From: Littorina saxatilis
Taxonomy: Eukaryota > Mollusca > Gastropoda > Littorinimorpha > Littorinidae
Length of the DNA: 64,000 nucleotides
Direction: 5' to 3'
NCBI RefSeq assembly: GCF_037325665.1
Contig: NC_090261.1
Coordinates: forward strand, 659,501 to 723,500
Position 1 is the first letter of the stretch; each line of letters begins with the position of its first letter. Positions 1 to 12,547 of this stretch are shown piece after piece. Below the pieces are notes generated by a model. It did not search any database. It saw nothing but the letters and a program-made list of their open reading frames with translations, and had not been told where the DNA came from. Both the position numbers and the translations under genes were made by a program.

Positions 1-1700
1 ACAACATTTAGTCAAGCTGTCGAACTCAGACTGAACTCAATGCAATTTTTCAGCAAGACCGTATACTCGTAGCATCGTCAGTCCACCGCTCGTGGCAAAG
101 GCAGTGAAATTGACAAGAAGAGCGGGGTGGTAGTTGCACTGAGAACGATAGCACGCTTTTTATATTTAGTCAAGTTTTGACTAAATATTTTAACATCGAG
201 GGGGAATCGAAACGAGGGTCGTGGTGTATGTGTGTGTGTGTGTGTGTGCGTGCGTGCGTGCGTGTAGAGCGATTCAGACCAAACTACTGGGCCGATCTTT
301 ATGAAATTTTACATGAGAGTTCCTGGGATTGATATCCCCGAACGTTTTTCTCCTTTTTTTGATAAATGTCTTTGATGACGTCATATCCGGCTTTTCGTGA
401 AAGTTGAGGCGGCACTGTCACGCCCTCATTTTTCAACCAAATTGGTTCAAATTTTGGTCAAGTAATCTTCGACGAAGCCCGGGGTTCGGTATTGCATTTC
501 AGCTTGGTGGCTTAAAAATTAATTAATGACTTTGGTCATTAAAAATCGGAAAATTGTAAAAAAAAATAAAAATTTATAAAACGATCCAAATGTACGTTTA
601 TCTTATTCTCCATCATTTGCTGATTCCAAAAACATATAAATATGTTATATTCGGATTAAAAACAAGCTCTGAAAATTAAATATATAAAAATTATTATCAA
701 AATTAAATTGTCCAAATCAATTTAAAAACACTTTCATCTTATTCCTTGTCGGTTCCTGATTCCAAAAACATATAGATATGATATGTTTGGATTAAAAACA
801 CGCTCAGAAAGTTAAAACAAAGAGAGGTACAGAAAAGCGTGCTATCCTTCTTAGCGCAACTACTACCCCGCTCTTCTTGTCAATTTCACTGCCTTTGCCA
901 TGAGCGGTGGCCTGACGATGCTACGAGTAAAATGGCATTGCGTTCAGTTTCATTCTGTGAGTTCGACAGCTACTTGACTAAAATTATTGTATTTTCGCCT
1001 TACGCGACTTGTCTGTATCTCTCTTTGGTTTAACTTTCTGAGCGTGTTTTTAATCCAAACATATCATATCTATATGTTTTTGGAATCAGGAACCGACAAG
1101 AAATAAGATGAAAGTGCTTTTAAATTGATTTCAAAAATTTAATTTTGATCATAATTTTTATATTTTATATTTTCAGAGCTTGTTTTTAATCCAAATATAA
1201 CATATTTATATGTTTTTGGAATCAGAAAATGATGAAGAATAAGATGAACGTAAATTTGGATCGCTTAATAATGTTTTGGTTTTTTTACAATTTTCAGATT
1301 TTTAATGACCAAAGTCATTAATTAATTTTTAAGCCAACAAGCTGAAATGCAATACCGAAGTCCGGCCTTTGTTGAAGATTGCTTGGCCAAAATTTCAATC
1401 AATTTGATTAAAAATTGAGTGTGTGACAGTGCCGCCTCAACTTTTACAAAAAGCCGGATATGACGTCATCAAAGACATTTATCGAAAAAATGAAAAAAAA
1501 CGTCCGGGGATATCATTCCCAGAAACTCTCATGTAAAATTTCATAAAGATCGGTCCAGTAGTTTAGTCTGAATCGCTCTACACACACACACGCACAGACA
1601 CACACACACACTGACACACACACACACACACATACACCACGACCCTCGTCTGGATTCCCCCCTCTATGTTAAAACATTTAGTCATAACTTGACTAAATGT
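1..1700 (+). mobile_element. 850-bp dispersed repeat, copy 1, split by copy 2
   Basis: The left part (1-160) stops in GCACGCTTTT and the right part resumes with CTGTATCTCTC at 1012, exactly as in uninterrupted copies. The 5' end is cut by the window edge. No coding capacity. The family starts CAAGTCGCGTAAGGCGAAA and ends in a hairpin of ACATTTAGTCAA and its complement. Confidence 0.85.
161..1011 (-). mobile_element. 850-bp dispersed repeat, copy 2, inserted into copy 1
   Basis: Reverse-orientation, near full-length copy ending CGCCTTACGCGACTTG. It sits at a TTTT site inside copy 1. It carries the internal near-duplication TATATGTTTTTGGAATCAG (read on its own strand) typical of the family. 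Confidence 0.85.
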
Positions 1701-1703
1701 AAA

Positions 1704-2560
1704 CAAGTCGCGTAAGGCGAAAATACAACATTTAGTCAAGTAGCTGTCGAACTCACAGAATGAAACTGAACGCAATGCAACGCAGCGAGACCGTATACTC
1801 GTAGCATCGTCAGTCCACCGCTCATGGCAAAGGCAGTGAAATTGACAAGAAGAGCGGGGTAGTAGTTGCGCTGAGAAGGATAGCACGCTTTTCTGTACCT
1901 CTCTTCGTTTTAACTTTCTGAGTGTGTTTTCAATCCAAACATATCATATCTATATGTTTTTGGAATCAGGAACCGACAAGGAATAAGATGAAAGTGTTTT
2001 TAAATTGATTTCGAAAATTTAATTTTGATCATAATTTTTATATTTTTAATGTTCAGAGCTTGTTTTTAATCCAAATATAACATATTTATATGGTTTTGGA
2101 ATCAGAAAATGATGGAGAATAAGATGAACGTAAATTTGGATCGTTTTATAAAAAATTTTTTTTTTACAATTTTCAGATTTTTAATGACCAAAGTCATTAA
2201 TTAATTTTTAAGCCACCAAGCTGAAATGCAATACCGAAGTCCGGGCTTCGTCGGAGATTACCCGACCAAAATTTCAACCAATTTGGTTGAAAAATGAGAG
2301 CGTGACAGTGCCGCCTCAACTTTCACGAAAAGCCGGATATGACGTCATCAAAGACATTTATCAAAAAAATGAAAAAAACGTCTGAGGATATCATACCCAG
2401 GAACTCTCATGTCAAATTTCATAAAGATCGGTCCAGTAGTTTAGTCTGAATCGCTCTACACACACACAGACAGACAGACAGACAGACACACATACACCAC
2501 GACCCTCGTCTCGATTCCCCCCGCTATGTTAAAACATTTAGTCAAAACTTGACTAAATGT
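1704..2560 (+). mobile_element. 850-bp dispersed repeat, copy 3, full length
   Basis: A clean reference copy: 5' CAAGTCGCGTAAGGCGAAA, an internal pair of about 138-bp related segments, a CA/CAGA-rich stretch, then the terminal hairpin ending TTGACTAAATGT. It follows copy 1 after three A bases, which may be its target site. Confidence 0.88.
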
Positions 2561-3561
2561 AAAAAGGAGGAAAAGTGGAAGAATGAATTAACTGTAGTCA
2601 GTTAACAGCCATACATCTGACACTAATTTCTTCCCAGCAGTATAAACTTGAACACGTACACAAAAGTGTTCATTCTGCGAGATAGTGATATATATATTTG
2701 TGTTTGTGTTAAAGAAATTAGCTCCAATACAACATGCAGTAGATTTCTGTTTTACCAGCTTTTTGTCATCTAATATTCCAGAAAATATTGAATCAATGTT
2801 GAGGCTTATTACAATTTACATGATGATTGTTAATGATGATTAGGATGAAGAACTAATCCTGATGATGACACAGAAGAGTAAGACGAAATGGTGCATTTTG
2901 CTAATAGAAGCAAACTTTGATATTTCATGAAGCGTAAATACATGTTTCAGAATCAAAAACTGAAACGTGAGGAGTCACATATACTGTACTTGCCTTAATG
3001 TTCATGGAGTTATTGTGAAAGAATAAGTGAATGAGGAAAGTAAAACTATTCCTTTTGAAATCCAACACAGACTTAATTTTGCTGTATTCACCAGGCTTGT
3101 CGCACACTCAGGATCACAAGGCAGTGTCAGTACACTCAGGATCACAAGGCAGTGTCTGAGTACTGTACACCAGGAAGCACAGCCACGCAGTGCAGTAAAT
3201 AAACTATAAGAGCCATAATTGTGTCAGAAACTAGAACCACAGGCACAAGACATTTGCATTTCAGCAGCTTCTTTTAAAATAATCTGTGAAATCTACTCCT
3301 TTCAACATGTGTGAGAAAGAGAGAGAATGTGCTTGTATGTGCAAGTGTTTTTGTGTGTGAGACTATAGTGTATGGGTGTGTGTGTGTGTGTTTTACTTTT
3401 AGATGAGCACACAGACAAACTATAAGACAACATTCGAAATTATATCTTGCACCTGTTCCGAGAATTACGCGAGTGGGTCAATTAGGGGCAATGTCTGCAC
3501 AAATCCCACTTCACCAAATGCCCGGCCTTTTTACTTCATCATCATATCAGAACAACTGTTT
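2561..3561. other. Non-coding stretch, no gene seen
   Basis: Only a 27-bp direct repeat (CACTCAGGATCACAAGGCAG, twice near 3106-3165) and short GT runs are visible. Open frames are short and unrelated to known families. Confidence 0.6.
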
Positions 3562-4690
3562 CACACACACACAGACAGCGCGTGGACACACACCCAGCGT
3601 GTGGATAAACACACACACACACAGACAGCGCGTGGACACACACCCAGCGTGTGGACAAACACACACACACAACGTGTGGACAAACACACACACACAGCGC
3701 GTGGACAAACACACACACACAGCGCGTGGACAAACACACACACACAGCGTGTGGACAAACACACACACACAGCGCGTGGACAAACACACACACACAGCGC
3801 GTGGACAAACACACACACACAGCGCGTGGACAAACACACACACACAGCGCGTGGACAAATACACACACAGAGCGCGTGGACAAACACACACACACAGCGC
3901 GTGGACAAACACACACACACAGCGTGTGGACAAACACACACACACAGCGCGTGGACAAACACACACACACAGCGCGTGGACAAACACACACACACAGCGC
4001 GTGGACAAACACACACACACAGCGCATGGACAAACACACACACAGAGCGCGTGGACAAACACACACACACAGCGCGTGGACAAACACACACACACAGCGC
4101 GTGGACAAACACACACACACAGCGTGTGGACAAACACACACACACAGCGCGTGGACAAACACACACACACAGCGCGTGGACAAACACACACACACAGCGC
4201 GTGGACAAACACACACACACAGCGCGTGGACAAACACACACACAGAGCGCGTGGACAAACACACACACACAGCGCGTGGACAAACACACACACACAGCGC
4301 GTGGACAAACACACACACACAGCGTGTGGACAAACACACACACACAGCGCGTGGACAAACACACACACACACACAGCGCGTGGACAAACACACACACAGA
4401 GCGCGTGGACAAACACACACACACAGCGCGTGGACAAACACACACACACAGCGCGTGGACAAACACACACACACAGCGCGTGGACAAACACACACACACA
4501 GCGCGTGGACAAACACACACACACAGCGCGTGGACAAACACACACACCCAGCCTGTGGACAAACACACACACACACACACAACGTGTGGACAAACACACA
4601 CACACACACACAGCGTGTGGACACACACAGCGTGTGGACACACACAGCGCATGGACAAACACACACATACTCATATACACACACACGTTC
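3562..4690. repeat. 25-bp minisatellite, about 44 units
   Basis: The unit is AGCGCGTGGACAAACACACA plus CACAC. Because 25 is not a multiple of three and the unit has no stop codon on either strand, long Thr-His or Cys-Val frames appear on both strands; they are artefacts. Confidence 0.93.
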
Positions 4691-4859
4691 ACAAAAATAA
4701 CAAGACACATAATACAAGTGACAGTTTATTTAGGAAGACAGTGGGACTGACAGTCTTGTTGAACAACATGTACGTGCACGGTGCATAAAGGTTAAGAAAA
4801 ACACAAAATGGATTTCCACCTAAAAGAGTATCCTCTAGTTTCCCATTCAAAACTCATTT

Positions 4860-5214
4860 CCTGGGCTGAAAGCTAGCTGTCAGTGTCAGCTGCAGTTACC
4901 TGGGCTGAAAGCTAGCTGTCAGTGTCAGCTGCAGTTACCTGGGCTGAAAGCTAGCTGTCAGTGTCAGCTGCTGTTACCTGGGCTGAAAGCTAGCTGTCAG
5001 TATCAGCTGCAGTTACCTGGGCTGAAAGCTAGCTGTCAGTGTCAGCTGCAGTTACCTGGGCTGAAAGCTAGCTGTCAGTGTCAGCTGCAGTTACCTGGGC
5101 TGAAAGCTAGCTGTCAGTGTCAGCTGCAGTTACCTGGGCTGAAAGCTAGCTGTCAGTGTCAGCTGCAGTTACCTGGGCTGAAAGCTAGCTGTCAGTGTCA
5201 GCTGCAGTTACCTG
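4860..5214. repeat. 39-bp minisatellite, nine units
   Basis: The unit begins CTGGGCTGAAAGCTAGCTGT and continues with CAGTGTCAGCTGCAGTTAC. Units are nearly identical. The reverse strand carries CAG followed by GTAACT in each unit, a splice-donor-like string, but I see no exon beside it. Confidence 0.92.
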
Positions 5215-5308
5215 GCACAACAAAAACAAAAGTAAACAAGGAGTATTTTGACCCTACCAAATTGGAAAGGTTGCATGTCTGCATTGTATACTGGTCAGCA
5301 AGGGAAAA

Positions 5309-6093
5309 CAAGTCGCGTAAGGCGAAAATACAACATTTAGTCAAGTAGCTGTCGAACTCACAGAATGAAACTGAACGCAATGCAATGCAGCAAGACCGTA
5401 TACTCGTAGCATCGTCAGTCCACCGCTCACGGCATAGGCAGTGAAATTGACAAGAAGAGCGGGGTAGTAGTTGCGCTAAGAAGGATAGCACGCTTTTCTG
5501 TACCTCTCTTTGTTTTAACTTTCTGAGCGTGTTTTTAATCCAAACATATCATATCTATATGTTTTTGGAATCAGGAACCGACAAGGAATAAGATGAAAGT
5601 GTTTTTAAATTGATTTCGAAAATTTAATTTTGATAATAATTTTTATATATTTAATTTTCAGAGCTTGTTTTTAATCCGAATATAACATATTTATATGTTT
5701 TTGGAATCAGCAAATGATGGAGAATAAGATAAACGTAAATTTGGATCGTTTTATAAAAAACATATTTTTTTTACAATTTTCAGATTTTTAATGACCAAAG
5801 TCATTAATTAATTTTTAAGCCACCACGCTGAAATGCAATACCGAAGTCCGGGCTTCGTTGAACATTACCCGACCAAAATTTCAACCAATTTGGTTGAAAA
5901 ATGAGGGCGTGACAATGCCGCCTCAACTTTCACGAAAAGCCGGATATGATGTCATCAAAGACATTTATCCAAAAAATGAAAAAAACGTTCGGGGATTTCA
6001 TACCCAGGAACTTTCATGTCAAATTTCCACCACGACCCTCGTCTCGATTCCCACCTCTACGTTAAAACATTTAGTCAAAACTTGACGAAATGT
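5309..6093 (+). mobile_element. 850-bp dispersed repeat, copy 4
   Basis: Same 5' and 3' ends as the full copies. It lacks about 80 bp near the 3' end, where the CA-rich tract normally lies. Confidence 0.87.
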
Positions 6094-6164
6094 AAAAAGA
6101 CACACCACAAAACAGAATGGAAGCATACGGGCAGAGCTAGCTAGAACAGACTAGAATTAGAAGA

Positions 6165-7043
6165 CAAGTCGCGTAAGGCGAAATTACTACATTTAGTCAA
6201 GCTGTCGAACTCACGGAATGAAACTGAACGCACTGTATTTTTTTCACCAAGACAGTACAGCTTCGTCAATCCCCGCGAGAAGGAAATCGCTCACCTCCCA
6301 CGTGCAAAACGCAGTGATATGCACACGCCAGAATAGCGCGGTAGAGTATTGTGCTAAGCAGGAAAGCGCGCTTTTCTGTATTCGTGTTAACTTTCTGAGC
6401 TTGTTTTGAATACAACCTATCATATCTATATGTTTTTGGAATCAGGAAACGATAAAGAATAAGATGAAATCATTTTTGGATCGATTTCTTAAATTTTAAT
6501 CGTAAGACTAATTAATCTATTTTCGTTAATTGTGATCACATTTTAAGAGTAAACATGACATATGTATATATTTTTAGATTCAGAATGTCATGAAGGATAC
6601 GATGTAATCAATTTTAAATCTGTTTGCAAAAAATCGATTTAAATGACAACTTTAATGAGCAAACTCATCAATTAATTTGTAAGCCTCCAAGCTGAAATGC
6701 AATACCAAAGTCCGGGCGTCGTCGAAGATTACTTGACCAAAATTTCAACCAATTTGGCTTAAAAATGAGAGCGTGACAGTGCCGCCTCAACTTTCACGAA
6801 AAGCCGGATATGACGTCATCAAAGACATTTATAAAAAAAATGGAAAAAAAACGTCTGGGGATATCATACCCAGGAACTCCCATGTAAAATTTCATGAAGA
6901 TCGGTCTAGTAGTTTAGTCTGAATCGCTCTATACACACACACAGACAGACAGACAGACAGACACACACACACACATACACCACGACCCTCGTCTCGATTC
7001 CCCCCTCTATGTTAAAACATTTAGTCAAAACTTGACTAAATGT
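6165..7043 (+). mobile_element. 850-bp dispersed repeat, copy 5, diverged subfamily
   Basis: Ends match the family, but the first 500 bp are clearly diverged (GCGAAATTACTACATTTAGT start and a different middle). This suggests an older subfamily. Confidence 0.85.
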
Positions 7044-7228
7044 AAAAATGAAAAAAAAACGTCTGGGGATATCATACCCAGGAACTCCCATGTAAAATTT
7101 CATGAAGATCGGTCTAGTAGTTTTCTCTAAATCGCTCTACACACACACACACACATACACCACACCCTCGTCTCGATTCCCCCCTCTACGTTAAAACATT
7201 TACCGGTAGTCAAAACTTGACTAAATGT
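7044..7228 (+). repeat. Tandem partial duplicate of the 3' end of copy 5
   Basis: The last 185 bp of the dispersed repeat are repeated directly after copy 5, sharing its private changes (GTCTAGTAGTTT), so it arose by local duplication. Confidence 0.85.
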
Positions 7229-7255
7229 AAAGAGAGTGCCTACATGTAAATAAAG

Positions 7256-8199
7256 CAGGGCTCCCCAAACTGTGCCACCCTGCTCCCTATACGCACTGGA
7301 AGCCAAAACCACGTACAACAAACTCATGGAGAGGGTCCCGGGACGCACTCAATTTCCGTTATCCTGAGTACCCCAGACGGTTATCGTCAGCTAAGTCTTA
7401 GTGCAAGTGCCGATGCCAATTTCACAACATTGGAAAAACACCTGGGTCCGTCAAAGACTTTGATTTAAAAAGCACTGGTTGCTTGGCAACAGCATGCCAG
7501 GCGACTTCAGTGGTGAAGTTTTCAAAATTCAAGGCCCACTTGGGGTAAACGAACACAGTGGCTCAGATCGAGCCAAGCAATAGAGGAAAACATGGCAAAC
7601 TCAACCGACCGGTAGCTCAGTTGGTAGAGCACTGAACTTGTGATCGAAAGGTCGCAGGTTTGAATCCGGGCTGGGACAGACACGGGTCAACTTTATGTGC
7701 AGACTCAGAGACGGTATCCATGTTCCACCCCCCTGTTACCACTGTGGCACGTAAAAGACCTCGGTTATTCTGACATAAGTGCAGGTGGCTAATTATACCT
7801 AAACACGCATAGACCTGGGTAGCGCGACTCTGTTGCTGCTAGCTTTCCACTGGGAGGAAGCCACCCAAATTTTCCAGCGATGGAACAATAAAGTAATGAA
7901 AATGAAAATGTAAAAATGAAAGAGTGAGATGTTTTCAGACAGAATGGAAGACTTGCTCATCGATAGGATTCCATTTTAAACTTTGAGGTAATGATCGTGG
8001 ATTGACGCCCAACAAAAACCGAATTGACGCCCGGCGGAGCGAAGCATGATCACAACATGTTATAAGTCACACAGGGGCTTCCGTGCCCGTAGACTCTTGG
8101 TACCCTCTAAAACTCCCTTTTAAGGGGTCCATGGACCCTTTAAAAATTCAAAGTGGGGGTCCCGGGACCCTGTAGATTGGGCGTCCGTGGGGAGCCCTG
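7256..8199. mobile_element. Non-autonomous DNA transposon with CAGGGCTCCCCA termini
   Basis: Inverted ends CAGGGCTCCCCA and TGGGGAGCCCTG bracket about 940 bp with no transposase. A hAT-like origin is possible from the CAGGG start. I could not find a convincing 8-bp target duplication. A SINE is nested inside. Confidence 0.6.
7602..7920 (+). mobile_element. tRNA-derived SINE
   Basis: The head has a Pol III A box (TAGCTCAGTTGGTAGAGC) and B box (GGTTTGAATCC), then the conserved SINE body CACGTAAAAGACCTCGGTTA, ending in a short AATGAAAATG repeat tail. It is not a tRNA gene: the body continues for 240 bp. Confidence 0.82.
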
Positions 8200-8668
8200 A
8201 TAAACACTGGACCAGTTCCACTGTTAACTACACATATCTTTAGAGACTTACATGCTGAATACCGTCAGGGACTGTATAGTACACATTGTATACTCTTCAG
8301 TCTCTGATACAGTGTGCAGATAAAATGACTGCTATACTCTTTACCTAATGCTACTGACATTCACATGTGACTTGACATCATTGATGTTTCTGACAGCACC
8401 TGACGGCAACACAGTCAATTCTGATGATATGATACAATTGTTTGGCACAGCACATAACAACCACTGCCTTCAGGTCACAACACAGTCAAGGTTCAGACAC
8501 ACACAAAACTAAATCAAACTTTATTATTTCAAATCTGAGAAATTGCAACGGTGGCCCAAGAAAAACATAAAGACAAACAGAGACAACTACATTATTAACA
8601 TTAAAATACATGTACTGAGGGGATTCTTATACAACCAAACATCTTGCTGAAAACATGCACGCATGCAT

Positions 8669-8727
<59 letters not shown>

Positions 8728-9142
8728 ACAACTTAAAGATATGCATGCTACTGCTAATGTAGCTACCGAATTCACTGGTGTCATTAAAATGAATATGTAC
8801 AGTTTTTACCACAAAATGAATTTGTGCATAATAAATCACATTCAGTTAATCTGTGAATTAAAATTCAGTTACATTTGTAAATGTCAAATTCTTTCCTTCA
8901 AACATACATCATTCACAACACCAAAAACTGTAAGCAAGCAAACAAAGTGATAACATTTACACCAAAAATACAATTTTGTTAAAAAGTACAAATCCAACAT
9001 GAAAAAGGACCAAGAATCTGGATAGAATTTTCTTTTAACAGCAGAAAGCGACACTTACCTGTTGGTTCAAGGGAAGCTACTTGCACGCACACACTTACAA
9101 ACACACACTCACATGTGTGCATAAATATTCACATGTGCAACT
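8200..9142. other. Non-coding stretch with a CA microsatellite
   Basis: A (CA)n tract at 8671-8719 is the only marked structure. Nothing resembles a gene. Confidence 0.55.
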
Positions 9143-9534
9143 TTCTTTCTTTCTTTATTTGGAGTTTTACGTTGTTTTCAACCACGAAGGTTATATCGCG
9201 ACGGGGGAAGGGGGGAGATGGGATAGAGCCACTTGTCAATTGTTTCTTGTTCACAAAAGCACTAATCAAAAATTTGCTCCAGGGGCTTGCAACGTAGTAC
9301 AATATATTACCTTACTGGGAGAATGCAAGTTTCCAGTACAAAGGACTTAACATTTCTTACATACTGCTTGACTAAAATCTTTATAAACATTGACTATATT
9401 CTATACAAGAAACACTTAACAAGGGTAAAAGGAGAAACAGAATCCATTCGTCGCCTCTTACGACATGCTGGGGAGCATCGGGTAAATTCTTTCTCATCCC
9501 AACCAATATGGGACTCCCCCTAACCCGCGGGGGG
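9143..9534 (+). mobile_element. 390-bp dispersed repeat (family B), copy 1
   Basis: Begins TTTCTTTATTTGG, contains TTCAACCACGAAGGTTATAT and ends CCTAACCCGCGGGGG. Non-coding; likely a SINE-like element, but no tRNA head is visible. Confidence 0.8.
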
Positions 9535-9904
9535 ACATGTGCAACTGACATCCCTCCTTTACATACACACAATAAATAAAGACAAGTCCAAAGCCTAACA
9601 TGTAGTTCAACATATCAAATGTACAGCTTTTATCCTGCTCAGCTCACAGATTCCATGATTGAGATGAAAAATCCTCTCACCAATGGCTTGAGCACTGATG
9701 TATCACAGTGTATTATTACCTTTGGTATTACCTTAGAGATCCCTCACTTCACACAAACACCTCAACACTAAGGATTCACACACTCTCTTTTCAAGCCAGA
9801 CAAGTTCACACTTACACCTATACATATTAATACTTGTTTTTTTAGAGAAAGAGAGAGAGTGTTCCTGTCTTTTTGAATGCATGTGTTTGTGGGTGTGTCT
9901 CTAT

Positions 9905-10284
9905 TCTTTCTTTATTTGGTGTTTAACATCGTTTTCAACCACGAAGGTTATATCGCGACGGGGAAAAGGGGGGGGGGGGGGGGGGGGGGAGATGGGATAG
10001 AGCCACTTGTTAATTGTTTCTTGTTCACAAAAGCACTAATCAAAAAATTGTTCCAGGGGCTTGCAACGTAGTACAATATATTACCTTACTGGGAGAATGC
10101 AAGTTTCCAGTACAAAGGACTTAACATTTCTTACATACTGCTTGACTAAAATTTTTACAAACATTGACTATATTCTATACAAGAAACACTTAACAAGGGT
10201 AAAAGGAGAAACAGAATCCGTTAGTCGCCTCTTACGACATGCTGGGGAGCATCGGGTAAATTCTTCCCCTTAACCCGCGGGGGG
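9905..10284 (+). mobile_element. 390-bp dispersed repeat (family B), copy 2
   Basis: Nearly identical to the copy 370 bp to its left, in the same orientation, with a longer G run (about 9968-9990). Confidence 0.82.
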
Positions 10285-10742
10285 TGTGTGTCTGTCTCTT
10301 ATGTGTGTGTGTCATTGTATGCACATTTGTGTGCTTGTGTGAGTGTGCCTGGACATATGTGTGCATGCATTTTGGCTTGTAAGTAACCCTTCCTTGTGAC
10401 AGAAGCTGGGCTGTGGTGTACAGCTTTCAATCATGCATGACCTGACAAATCTACATGACCTGACAAATCTACATGTCAAATCTACATGACATGACAAATC
10501 TACATGACCTGACACACACTGGCAGCACTCACTGTGACTCACTCCGGTGCAATCATCATGTATCTGTGCACATTACATAATGGGGAAAATTGTGCTTCAC
10601 AACAACTGATTGTCAAGAATGGTGGAATGAATAAAGCAAATCTAGGCTTCCAATACTTTCAGTAGAAATCAAGTTCCTGCAAGAACAACTCTGAACGGCG
10701 ACTTCTTTTTGAGCTAACGGTCAGTTAATTAAAGCCACAGCA
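10285..10742. repeat. Non-coding stretch with an 18-bp mini-array
   Basis: About five units of CTACATGACCTGACAAAT lie at 10435-10522. No gene is seen. Confidence 0.6.
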
Positions 10743-12481
10743 GACACACAACATGCCCCGTGATGGACACCATGGGGACAAGCTTGTCAGTGAAGGACAA
10801 AAGACACACAACATGCCCCCTGATGGACACCATGGAGACAAGCTTGTCAGTGAAGGACAAAAGACACACAACATGCCCCCTGATGGTCACCATGGAGACA
10901 AGCTTGTCAGTGAAGGACAAAAGACACACAACATGCCCCCTGATGGACACCATGGAGACAAGCTTGTCAGTGAAGGACAAAAGACACACAACATGCCCCC
11001 TGATGGACACCATGGAGACAAGCTTGTCAGCGAAGGACAAAAGACACACAACATGCCCCCTGATGGTCACCATGGAGACAAGCTTGTCAGTCAAGGACAA
11101 AAGACACACAACATGCCCCGTGATGGACACCATGGAGACAAGCTTGTCAGTGAAGGACAAAAGACACACAACATGCCCCGTGATGGTCACCATGGAGACA
11201 AGCTTGTCAGTCAAGGACAAAAGACACACAACATGCCCCGTGATGGACACCATGGAGACAAGCTTGTCAGTGAAGGACAAAAGACACACAACATGCCCCG
11301 TGATGGTCACCATGGAGACAAGCTTGTCAGTGAAGGACAAAAGACACACAACATGCCCCGTGATGGTCACCATGGAGACAAGCTTGTCAGTGAAGGACAA
11401 AAGACACACAACATGCCCCGTGATGGACACCATGGAGACAAGCTTGTCAGTGAAGGACAAAAGACACACAACATGCCCCGTGATGGTCACCATGGAGACA
11501 AGCTTGTCAGTGAAGGACAAAAGACACACAACATGCCCCGTGATGGTCACCATGGAGACAAGCTTGTCAGTCAAGGACAAAAGACACACAACATGCCCCG
11601 TGATGGACACCATGGAGACAAGCTTGTCAGTGAAGGACAAAAGACACACAACATGCCCCGTGATGGTCACCATGGAGACAAGCTTGTCAGTCAAGGACAA
11701 AAGACACACAACATGCCCCGTGATGGACACCATGGAGACAAGCTTGTCAGTGAAGGACAAAAGACACACAACATGCCCCGTGATGGTCACCATGGAGACA
11801 AGCTTGTCAGTGAAGGACAAAAGACACACAACATGCCCCGTGATGGTCACCATGGAGACAAGCTTGTCAGTCAAGGACAAAAGACACACAACATGCCCCG
11901 TGATGGACACCATGGAGACAAGCTTGTCAGTCAAGGACAAAAGACACACAACATGCCCCGTGATGGACACCATGGAGACAAGCTTGTCAGTGAAGGACAA
12001 AAGACACACAACATGCCCCGTGATGGACACCATGGAGACAAGCTTGTCAGTCAAGGACAAAAGACACACAACATGCCCGTGATGGACACCATGGAGACAA
12101 GCTTGTCAGTGAAGGACAAAAGACACACAACATGCCCCCTGATGGACACCATGGAGACAAGCTTGTCAGTGAAGGACAAAAGACACACAACATGCCCCCT
12201 GATGGACACCATGGAGACAAGCTTGTCAGTGAAGGACAAAAGACACACAACATGCCCCGTGATGGACACCATGGAGACAAGCTAGTCAGTGAAGGACAAA
12301 AGACACACAACATGCCCCGTGATGGACACCATGGAGACAAGCTTGTCAGTGAAGGACAAAAGACACACAACATGCCCCCTGATGGACACCATGGAGACAA
12401 GCTTGTCAGTGAAGGACAAAAGACACACAACATGCCCCGTGATGGACACCATGGGGACAAGCTTGTCAGTGAAGGACAAAA
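10743..12481. repeat. 60-bp minisatellite, 29 units
   Basis: The unit starts AGACACACAACATGCCCC and contains GACACCATGGAGACAAGCTT. Four variable sites mark the units; A/T and G/C types alternate in blocks of two or three, so it has a higher-order pattern. The first and last units alone share GGGGACA. A single-base deletion falls near 12077. The period is 20 codons, so several frames are open on both strands. Confidence 0.95.
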
Positions 12482-12547
12482 GCGCGGTAGTGGAACCTTT
12501 GTTTAGACCCTCTGTCTTACAAACTCCTCTCTGGTAAGACCCTGTGC

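Noticed and set aside
3403-4788. Long Thr-His or Cys-Val-rich open frames on both strands
   Set aside because: They follow from a 25-bp tandem unit with no stop in any frame; composition and both-strand openness show no coding signal.
7603-7675. tRNA gene
   Set aside because: A and B boxes are the head of a SINE with a 240-bp body, not a folded mature tRNA.
10615-10640. AATAAA as the poly(A) signal of TMEM62
   Set aside because: It is on the plus strand, opposite to TMEM62.
10729-12285. Open frames of 440-510 codons with 20-residue repeats
   Set aside because: A 60-bp minisatellite open in several frames on both strands, with no domain, signal or splice context.
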